64,000 nucleotides of DNA from Xenopus tropicalis (lineage: Eukaryota; Chordata; Amphibia; Anura; Pipidae). Position numbers and translations under genes: made by a program. Location: positions 81,484,910-81,548,909 of the forward strand of contig NC_030683.2 of the NCBI RefSeq assembly GCF_000004195.4, given 5' to 3'. Numbering within the stretch: the stretch's first letter is position 1; each line of letters begins with the position of its first letter. The notes under the pieces are model-generated. The model was not told the DNA's origin. It was given only the letters and a program-made list of their open reading frames with translations, and ran no database searches. Below, in pieces: positions 42,549-52,300 of this stretch.

Positions 42549-42916
42549 GGGGCACATTTACTAATCCACGAATCCGAATCACGAATGGGAAAAAATCGTA
42601 TTGGAAACGAAAATTTCATAAGATCGCAAATATCACGAAAATGCTTACGAAAAAATCATATTAGTCACGATAATATCGCATTGGTGATCCGAAAGTCACG
42701 AAATTTTCGTACCGAACAATTGTAAACAACGGTAAAACCTTTGCGATTTTTTCGTGCAAACGTCCGAAAAAGTCGTGCGCCATACGAAAAAGACGTGCGC
42801 CGTACGAAAAAGTCGTGCGCCATACGAAAAAGTCGTGCGGACGCCCGAAAAAAACGGCGAAAATACGCTCGGATCGTTCGCATGAACGCTCGAACATTCG
42901 TGCGTAAATGTGCCCC
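42549..42916. repeat. CG-rich MITE with GGGGCACATTTA ends and internal 20-bp repeats
   Basis: Ends GGGGCACATTTACTAATCC and CGTGCGTAAATGTGCCCC, flanked by TAA at 42546-42548 and 42917-42919. Full of ACGAAAAAGTCGTGCGC / GCACGAAT-type units: 42761-42840 is four 20-bp repeats of YGTMCGAAAAAGTCGTGCGC type. Several overlapping minus-strand frames here are repeat artefacts. A related fragment is near 22030-22075. Confidence 0.85.
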
Positions 42917-43117
42917 TAAGTGTCAAAAGAAAACTGCTGTTCTTGCCACAAGATTTAGACAGAAAACTGTTTTAAACCAGTTTTAAAAAAACTGAATGGA
43001 TCACAAAAGTGCTCAGGAGAACACTTTCAGATTTTCTTGTCCTCCAGTTATTAATGGACTAAAATTCTCACATCTCCTTTACAACCAAAGAAGCTTGGAT
43101 GCCTTTAGACTAGGACT

Positions 43118-43220
43118 TAAGGTGGCCATACATGTAAAGATCCGCTCGCCTGGTGAGGTCGCCAAGCGAGCGGATCTTCTCCCGATATCCCTACCTACGG
43201 GTGGGCAATATCGGGAAAAT
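43118..43220. repeat. Partial MITE of the AAAGGTGGCCATAC family
   Basis: Starts CTTAAGGTGGCCATACATG. It contains AAGATCCGCTCGCC...GGCGAG-type arms (AGATCCGCTCGCCTGGTGA and TCGCCAAGCGAGCGGATCT at about 43138-43178), shared with 14181-14220, then stops at GCAATATCGGG. Confidence 0.7.
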
Positions 43221-44352
43221 TAACTTTACTGTGTTAAAGCAATTAGTTTCATAATGGATGTCTAAGCTTTCCTGCATTACTAGGGATATGTCCTAGTGAC
43301 TATGGGATATAGAGCAGGAAAGAAAGGTTACTATTTTTTATCTATTTAGGCACCCTCAACATCCTTAAAGAGCAAGGGTAAGCCCACCCCAGAAAAAAGA
43401 TTTTTCATGGCACTGAAATGATGTGCTCCTCCCCATGGTCCTTACAGTAAGGCCCTCCTGGGAAAACTAGGAAGAGCAAGAGGCCATGGGAAAATTAGCC
43501 ATATGCCAAAAACTAAAGCAAAACCACTGCAATTTTTAAACTTTGTCAAATAAAGTGCTATGGAGAAAAGAGCAAAAATAAGAGGGAAGAGCAGCAAGTC
43601 ACAGTGGATTTGCAAAACAATTCACTCATTTTGTGAGTCTTAGTCATATAGAAAGTGGGAATTATCTGAGGGAAAAAGGTTGAGGAGCAGGAGTCAGTCA
43701 GTGAATTTCCCAGAGTAACAACTGTTTCCATCATTAGTTTGGAACTGGAATTTGCAGTAAATAACTTAACTTAATTAAAACATAATTTTTGTGTAGCTTC
43801 ACAGAGCAAGAGTTTTATGGTAACAGAAGCCAATGAACCCAACAATACATTTTAATTCCAGGAAAACAAATTTAACATTAATATTAAGAAATCAATGTTT
43901 TTCCTCATGCCACATTCCCCCTTATATAGTAAATGGTAACTGAATTAAACTTGAACTTAAAATGGTATATTTGTATGGCATTATCCCTGTATACCATTAG
44001 GCACAGAGGCACAAGAGGGTGTTGCCCCTCCCCCTACAATAAATCTTTGTCAGGGGGCCAGTGTGCAGTTAAATCTCTCTGCCCTCCCCACCTCCCCGTC
44101 TGTTTGCCCCCGGCCCACACAGGCAGCGCAGAAATGTTCAATTTGCCTATAGAGAAACCTGGCCCTGTGGTCCTGGCCCCCTGTGACAGCAGAGTTTGCT
44201 TTCTCTATAGTTACGCAATTGTTAGGCATTACTCTGCAATCATGACATCTGTATATCTGTTTCAGGATATTGTCTGGCTTTTTAATCACAATTTTGATAT
44301 TTGTGTGTTGGGTGGGTTCAATGTTTACATTTTTAGATTTTTAGGCTGCTTA

Positions 44353-44865
44353 CATTTGTGTAAGCTTTAAATGATATCAGTACTGAGATTAACTGGCCCT
44401 GTGCATTGTTCACACCTCAGATTCAGGCTGTAAAGCCCTGCACTGTTCACACCTTGGGCTCAGACAGTAGGAAAAGCACCAGAATTGTGTCACTGTATGT
44501 ACTGCCTGCCCTATGCTGCATGTGTGTATGGCACACACAAGCAGCATAGGGCAGGCAGAATATGGAACACACATGCTGGGTAGGGCAGGCAGAGTATGGC
44601 ACACACAGGCAGAGTATGGCATACACAGGCAGGGTAGGGCAGGCAGAGTACGGCACACAGTGAGCACCAACTATTTGAGTTTTTACTGCGCTACCACAAT
44701 CAATGGGGGTATGGTCTTAAAAGCTCATGTGATAACATGGGTGTGGTTTGAAGTGGGTGCAGTTTAAAAAAGGGGAGTGGTCATAACTGGCTTCCATTAG
44801 CGGCCCTCCACCATGTAGGCCAGAAAAATTCTGGCCCTCGGTACTACAGAATTTGGACAGCATTG
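44353..44865. repeat. hAT-like element, 5'-truncated copy with minisatellite
   Basis: Shares TTTGTGTAAGCTTTAAATG and ATCAGTACTGAGATTAACTG with 47105-48141 and ends ATTTGGACAGCATTG. 44513-44660 is a minisatellite of units such as GGCAGAGTATGGCACACACA. The unrelated sequence at 43985-44350 replaces its left end. Confidence 0.68.
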
Positions 44866-44972
44866 TGTTAGACTATGGACACTATATACAGGAGTATACA
44901 ACTGGAATGTTGTAGCATGTGTCCCAAGCATAATCCACCCGCACAGGATTCCAGATTGCTATGAAGGAACAT

Positions 44973-44999
44973 TTTATTTATTTTTTTTAACCATTTATT
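44973..44999 (-). terminator. Candidate IL10RA polyadenylation signals
   Basis: On the minus strand AATAAA occurs at 44999-44994 and twice in overlap at 44982-44973, about 580-610 nt after the IL10RA stop and just before repeat sequence begins. The interval 45000-45579 is AT-rich and holds no other feature, consistent with a 3' UTR. Confidence 0.4.
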
Positions 45000-45579
45000 T
45001 ATAGCATAAAATATTGTGTTGTACTCAATTTCTGGCTCATATTGTGCTCCTATCTACTTAAAAAGCACTAAAACAGGAGGAGAGAAAATATTTTTATAAA
45101 AATATAAATATATCAGCCTATGTACAAATAAATATTTTTTCTAGTGTGCAAAATTATTGTGCAAAGTGAAATATATATATACACAGTATATAACTCAAGG
45201 TAATATACATGAACACTTGGACTCTGACCAAGGAAGTTCAAATCTGTATTGTCTATATCCCATAAATGGGCTAAAGGCAAGATAATTAAAGTGCAGCTTA
45301 TTGTTAATGTCACAGAAGTTTGCTGGAGAGCGTCTATTAGGATATAGTAAAGGATGCAATGAAAGGAGATGCTGCTTATTGTTTTTCTATTTATGTGATT
45401 CAGTATTCTTACTAATTTCCATTTTCCAATAGGTGTACAGCATTTGTGGTCCTTGGTCCATTGTTCTTTTTGTGCATCTGTAAAGGTTTCAAGAGTGTCC
45501 TAATAGTTTAATTACAAATCTTATAGACTGGTCAGTCCAGTCTAAGTTGTACCTCGAATATGACCCCATCCCTTACATT

Positions 45580-46350
45580 TTAGGATATGATATCCAACAG
45601 CTGAACATCCCCTAGTGAGGGGACATTGACCCGAAAATCACAGAGAACCCGACTAAATGGACTAAAAGCTGCAGTGAATGGAGGTGAAGAGTGAACCCCT
45701 TCATTAATATTAGTCCAGGATCCTTGGAAGAACTCCTGCTGTACTTGGGGGTTACTGTTGTGCCTGGGTATCCCATTGTCAATGTGCAGCACCTGCTTTA
45801 CCTGTTGAAGGTAGTCTTTAGTTTGTGTTATTTCTGCCTCTTCCATTTCAGGACTATTCTGGTTCTTCTTGGGTTCAGATTGCTGTAGGTATCCTAACCT
45901 TGAATCATTGACATCTTCAATGCAGTTATTATCTCTGACACCATTTGTATTCTCTCCATAACACACCTGAATGCTGCAGCTACGTTTGAGACAAGGGGAT
46001 CCTGTGGATAAGCTGATCCCACTGTCCTCAGCCTGAATTTCTGGAACATGCATTTTGAAAGTAGGATCTTCATTCTGGAATGTCTTTTTACAGTCAGAGT
46101 TTGATTCTGGCAATTCAACACCACTATCATCTATACAGAGGACCAAAGATGCTGATTGAAGCTGTGAATTCTTTATGGTAAGTATCTGGCTTCCAAACCC
46201 ACTGTCTCCACTGCTACGCAAAGGGGAATTCCTAGGCTCCATCATGAGGCTATCAATAAATTCATCTTCCCACCTTATGGAGTCCGTACCATTAGAAACC
46301 TGCATTGGTGGTTTCTCCATCCAGGACCAACTTCGCATAATAAGAGACTT
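45580..46350 (-). CDS. il10ra: IL10RA exon 7: cytoplasmic tail
   Basis: 771 bp after TTTTACTTGTCTCCAG, encoding 256 residues and TAA. The open frame extends 33 bp upstream to an ATG (46383), but that stretch contains the acceptor polypyrimidine tract; splicing at 46350 gives ALKSLIMRSW and keeps phase 0. Carries the phosphodegron-like and YLQQ motifs. Confidence 0.93.
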   Translation of the reverse strand, partial: KSLIMRSWSWMEKPPMQVSNGTDSIRWEDEFIDSLMMEPRNSPLRSSGDSGFGSQILTIKNSQLQSASLVLCIDDSGVELPESNSDCKKTFQNEDPTFKMHVPEIQAEDSGISLSTGSPCLKRSCSIQVCYGENTNGVRDNNCIEDVNDSRLGYLQQSEPKKNQNSPEMEEAEITQTKDYLQQVKQVLHIDNGIPRHNSNPQVQQEFFQGSWTNINEGVHSSPPFTAAFSPFSRVLCDFRVNVPSLGDVQLLDIIS

Positions 46351-49300
46351 CTGGAGACAAGTAAAATCACCATTAGGCTTCATATTAAAAAGTGTGTTTG
46401 TAGCTTAACCTGGTGTGCCTCAATGTAGTATACATCCTCAATATATTTACTCATTTAGGGTTAGTAAACTATTCAGTTGTGAACTAGCATATATTTAGGA
46501 ATAAAATACTTTACTGGACACCTACATTTTTTATTTATAAAACTAAAGTAATAAACACTTAATTTTGTTATGTGAGAGGCAAGTATTTTTGCTTCTGAAA
46601 ACTCACCAGAGCTTTTGGGGTCTTTACTGCTCCCCGAACATACAGACAGATAATGATGTTGACAAATATTAGAATGGTTACAAAGACAAGTATAGCAGTA
46701 GCTAACGCCAGCAGTGCACTGTTATTCAACTCTGAAAAGGATAAAGAAAGATAATATCATTCTATGACATTAGTGATATGCTTATCTTTAGAAACAAAAT
46801 TGAAAATCAGATACATCTACAAAACTACACTAAATAAAAATTAGCATTCTTATTAATTAGGGTGTTTTCACACCTGATTAAACACAGATGGCAAAGATTC
46901 CCTGTCCATAACTAATGTGAGAGCTTTCCATAGATTTTTACTAGTACCACTATTTAATTCTTCCTCTTACACATGGGCCGTACAAAAAACAGTTTCTGTT
47001 CATACAGGCACCCATATATCATGGCTCACCCTGAGACATTAGACAAAGGGTAGCAAGGTTGTTGTAACACTCAGGACAAAGGCCCATGATCATATGTTGT
47101 ACATCAGTGCTGTCCAACTGGAGGCCTGCAACCCCCCTCTGTGTAGCCCCCCACCTGTCTGGCTGCTTTGATGGCTTACCTTTGTGTAAGCTTTAAATGG
47201 TATCAGTACTAAGGTTAACTGGCCCCCTGCATTGTTCCTACCTTAGATTCATGCTGTAACCCCCTTTATTGTTTAAATATGTAATCCCCTGTAATTGTTC
47301 ACAACGTTTAATCTCTGCTTTGTTCACCCACTGCATTGTTCACACCTCGGGCTGTAATCACCCACATTGTTTACCTGTTCACACCCCAGACTGTAGGAGC
47401 AGTGCCAGCATTGTGTCCCTGTATTTACAATTGTAACACAACACGTTGTAGCACTCTGAATCAAGTGAAAAAGGTGTTTATTGTGCCAATAAGTTTGTAT
47501 TACAAAGTTATATTTGGTCCTTGTGGGCTCAGCTGACAGCACCCGACGCTACAACAAGCAGTTGGTATAGGTGAGCATTACCAATTTGCATTTGTATGTA
47601 CAATTGTATTTACATTGCATGGCACACACAGGCAGCTAAGGGAAGGCAGAGTATGACACACACAGACACCATAGGATAGACAGAGTATGGCACACACAGG
47701 CATCTTAGGGCAAACATGTTGCCTGTGTCTGCTATACTCTGCCTGCCCTATGCTGCCCATGGGAGGTGAACCTAGCAGGGGTTTGTTCTGGGAGTTTGTT
47801 AGCAGTTGGAAATAGCCATTAAATGGTCCCTAAGATGTGTAATTATGTGATGGGGGTTGCTGTGCTATCCACAGGGGAGGAGGAGCCATATGGATTTAAG
47901 GTGTGTCTTAATAGGACATAATATAATTCTTTCACATATGAACAATGGTTAATGTCCCCACAGTGAGGACCACGCATTTGGGTTTTTGTTGCGCTACCAC
48001 CATTGTGACAACATGGGTGTGGTTTGAAGTGGGTGTGGCTTAAAAAGGGAGAGTGGTCAAAACTGGCTTCCATTAGTGGCCCTCCACCATGTATGCTAGA
48101 GAAATTCTGGCCCTCGGCACCACAGAAGTTGGAAAGCACTGTTGTACACAATATATTTATATACATAAGTCTCTCAACCTCTCAGGGCCGGAACTAGGGG
48201 TAGGCAGAAGAGGCAGCTGCCTAGGGCGCAATGATTGGGGGGCGCCAGGCAGCCTCTCCTGCCTACCCCTAGTCCGCACATCGCCCTGCTCCGCTCTCAA
48301 ACTGCGCGCCAAACAAAACGGGGGTGCGCTCTCAAACTGCGCATGCGGCCAAACAAAAGGTTGGGGGGGGTGCGCGATTCTCAAACTGCACATGCGCGTC
48401 AAAACAAAAGGGGTGGGGGGTGGCTTGCACGATGCAGGGGCGAGGCGGCCGACCGGGTAGCCTAGGGCGCCCGGTCAGCTCAGCCCGCCCCTGCAACCTC
48501 TCTTCTGTGCAATGCTGCTAATTCTCTTTCTTCTTCTCTTTCTGTATTCTGCTTACTGTTTTTCTTCTCTTATCCCCATGTCCCTTCTTCTTTGTTCCTC
48601 CTCTGCAATGGTATTTTTCTACAATTTTCTTTAATGTGGTCTGCTAACCTTTTTCTCATTGATCAATTCATTTTCTTTTCTGGTATGCTTGTAGTAAAAA
48701 TTACACTTTAGTTGCACTTCCATTATACTTTTATTTTACTTGGTCTTGGAGTACTCCCACAAATATATGTATATTAGACCCTAATGCTAAATAGCAACAC
48801 TGGGTTCCCTTGGCCACATAAACAACAATAATAATATTAAAACGCCATTTTACCTTCTACTGGCAGGTAGATACATGTCTCCGGAGAAAGGATACCATTG
48901 TTCAGTCTAGAGGTGATTTTAAGCTGCATTGCCACACAGTACTCTCTTTCTGTGTTCAGGTTATATATATGGAACATTGTTGTGTTCTCTTCCTGTACAA
49001 CCTGCATAATATGAAAGAAAAAAATTCTGTTCAGAGTAATCTTTGCCACATATGGAAATACTCAAGATTACTTAAAAGGAAAAATACAGTTAATAACCAA
49101 CATGTTAAAATAAGTTAAAGAGTGCATGAAATCAGTATAAACAATATGGATATATTCACACTATACAAAAGAAAAAAAATACAAAATGTAGGTGCACATC
49201 TTTTTTTCAGCACAGTAGGTGGGGGAGCAAGTATGCATTTTAATCTAAAAACATATGTTAGTAATGTTTCCACTGTGACAAGATATTACTGTAATAAACT

Positions 49301-52300
49301 AGAATATGTTGATATCACTTTGTACTCTTATGTAATGTGACTGATAACTCATTAGCAGACTAATATAACTGCTGAAAAAATAGGCAACACTGCACACAAC
49401 CTACAGTATCTGGTCATTTGAGACAGAATAAATGCAAGTTTCTGGGCTGCAGTGATCAAACCTCCAGTTGCACTGAAATTTAATCAGGGCAATGAGAGCA
49501 GCCCTTGTAGCTAGATTTTCTAGAAGTTACACTGATTTTTAAAATTCTGATAAACTTACTGTAGTTTCAAAGGTCACAGGCACATTTAATTTAACATGAG
49601 AGAAATGGCAAACATAGCAGCAAACAGAGCACACAGAGATATCTTACTTCAATACATAAAGGCACCATAACATATGTGATTATCTATCCAGTTAACAACT
49701 GTAAGATTTAATATTAACTGTATAACCTATAAAAAAAATCTTTATACTTCATTGTATACCCATATTGGTACATAGAATACTGAATGAGTGTGGCTTTGGA
49801 CAAGTGTGCTTACCGTAAGGTTATCTGTAGTTCTGCGTATATGTACAATGTATTTGTTGTTAAATGGGAACAGGTCTACATAGTGCAGTGAGAAGTTTCC
49901 AGCCTGGGTCTGGGGGAGACTGACATCAACCAAGAGTGAACTGCCATCCACATGGAGTAAGAACGAGGGTGCAGGCAGAGTGACTGAAAAGAAATGGTAC
50001 TATCAGAGTCTGTTTTGTACATCACACTGCGGCATTGTACCTTCTGATACTCTTGTTATATATTCATGTTACCCTCAAAAGGCAATGAACTGCTTGTATG
50101 TACCTTTTTACTGTCCAGTTTCACCCAAGCACTAGGTATCTACTTTTGTCTACAGCGAACCAAATCAACTATTTCTGGATTTGAATAAATAAAAAGAACG
50201 AAATAATTTGGCTTTATACAAATAAAGTGCATATTAAAATAGACTGAACTCAAGAAGACTGCATCATGTGGGAGAAAAAATGTGTAGCCTTTATTTGTTC
50301 ACCTTTTTAAAGTTTCTTAACATCAAGGGTTGTGACTTCAGCTAAGCATTTTGCTGAATCCAGATTTTGCAGGAATTGGCAGAATTCAGCCAAATCCTGG
50401 ATCTGGTGCATTCTTACCCATGTCTGAAGGTAAAATTGTATCACACTATTCATAAGCCAAGATATTTCACAATTTTGTAATGTGACTCAGATCCTATTAA
50501 ATAAGAGATACATATCTGAAATTGTTTTAATTGTCTTGTTGCATAGAAATCCAATGTTCTAATCAGAGGGCAAGGATGCAATTAACACTGGTCAGGTCAC
50601 ATCAAAGTTAAACTATTCTGCAACTTGTGACGCTCACAGTTGGATCAAATGTGGTCAATGTGGTCACATGACAATCAACACTTTTAACTTATAAATGAAA
50701 TGTTGTCTTTGCAAGCTAACTTTGCCTGAAAACCAAAGGATTACAGTAATGCCACTGGCATAACTAGATGTCAGCCCTCATAAGATCAATTTCTAGCAGC
50801 CTGTATAGTTTTGTCTCCATTCATTCAAGCAGAATGGCTTTTTTAGTGAATAAGAACAATATAATACTGGCAATCCATACAAAAATGATGCAATGTTTGT
50901 CAATCTGTAGCCAGACTGTCATTAAATATTTCCTGTTACAGACATGCTATAACCTTTAAGCTTTCAATAATTTTATTACTGTGTGTCCTTACAGATACAA
51001 TGTACAAAAGCTAATTTGACACTCCCTATGCACCCTCTATTAGTTTGTTGTAGAAGTACCTTCTTGGTTTCCAACTCTTAAGGTCCGTACCCAATCTGAG
51101 GTCTGGTTTCCGAGGATGCTACGGACTCTTCCAAAGTATCCAATACCCAAGGGCAGAGTCTCTTCTGTCAGGTCGCATGAAAGATGGTGGGTGAGGAAGC
51201 AGTGGGGCACATCTTTCCATAATTGTGTACCATACCTGATAGACGTAGGAAAGAGTATATCAGCAAATGCATGCTGTGTTTGCAAAGTTCTATATGGCTA
51301 TTATATGCAGCATCACTGGTTGGGTTCGTAACAAGCACATCTATCATCTCTATAAAAAGGGTGAAAGGACCAAAGGGTAGTCTTAAGAAGATTAAGTAAT
51401 ACTTAAACATGGATCAATATAAAGCAGTTTTAAGAACTTAAAAACATAAATTTAAGCAATTCATTGGTTCACAAAACTACTGGGTACCCATAACACTGGC
51501 AAAATATATATCATGCCTAGATTAATGAATCTTACTTGCTGTACAAATTGGGTATTTTTTGTAAAACCCTGTGATTGACTCCTACCCCAGTCAGTTAGAC
51601 AAGGAAAATGATGTAAGCTGGGGTTTGGCAGAAACCCACATTAGGGAAAACTGGGGTAATGTTATGATTTTTATGTTTCCTTATTATTGGAAATAACAAA
51701 TATATTTCTCATGGGTATTTTTTTCCATAGTGCCACCCAAGCAGCACTGGTATGCAGAGTGCACCAGAGATCCACATTATTAATAATACTGATGCGTCTA
51801 GAGAATGAATAATGTAATACAGCTGCACTGAGCTCTTACTTTAAATACTGCACTTCATAAAGGATCCCCTCTGCACCAGGACCTCCAGGGGACCACAGTA
51901 AGGTATGAGAGTAAAACTGCAGATCAAAATGGACTTCCTCAGGGGCTGGTGGGATGCCACCTACAAGTAAAAAATAACCATTTAGGCACTCTGCTCTTTT
52001 CTTTAGAAATAAACCTAATGGAACACATATAAATGCTGCTTTAGGCACGGCATATGTCACTGCACTGGACATAGTGACACCATAAACACCTGCCATCAGT
52101 TCACAAAATGAACACAAGTTGTGTAACACTGTGGGTAAAAAACATGGCAATTTTTTGCACAGTGCACCAGGCTATTAAATGAACTATTCTGTGTTCTACA
52201 CTGAAATGTAGTAAGAATTTTTTTTTTAATTCTTTGGACATACATGTATGTGGCCAAATGATAAAATTGCTAGGTACAGCAATCATTTATAAATGCTCAC

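Larger units (their letters stand above)
35345..44960. other. Intergenic space between convergent SMIM35 and IL10RA
   Basis: No supportable coding exon. It holds, listed separately, the MITE with 78-bp flanking duplications (35503-35963), the foldback composite 38483-39852, a T2-like repeat 39958-40564, two hAT-like fragments, the CG-rich MITE 42549-42916, a partial MITE 43118-43220 and a hAT-like element ending at 44865. The 151-codon minus-strand frame at 36132-36587 has no recognisable domain. 36.0-38.4 kb and 43.3-43.9 kb otherwise show nothing specific. Confidence 0.5.
46732..48853. other. IL10RA intron 5 with two hAT-like elements
   Basis: Contains the elements at 47105-48141 and 48183-48493, detailed separately, which make up most of the intron. 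Confidence 0.7.

Noticed and set aside
42661..42986. Cluster of overlapping open frames on both strands, Arg/Phe/Ala-rich
   Set aside because: Produced by the 20-bp palindromic repeats of the MITE at 42549-42916, which keep several frames open.
46351..46383. ATG at 46383 as the start of a separate 267-aa protein
   Set aside because: The 33 bp before 46350 are the splice acceptor of IL10RA exon 7; joining exon 6 at 46607 maintains phase and gives a complete receptor.
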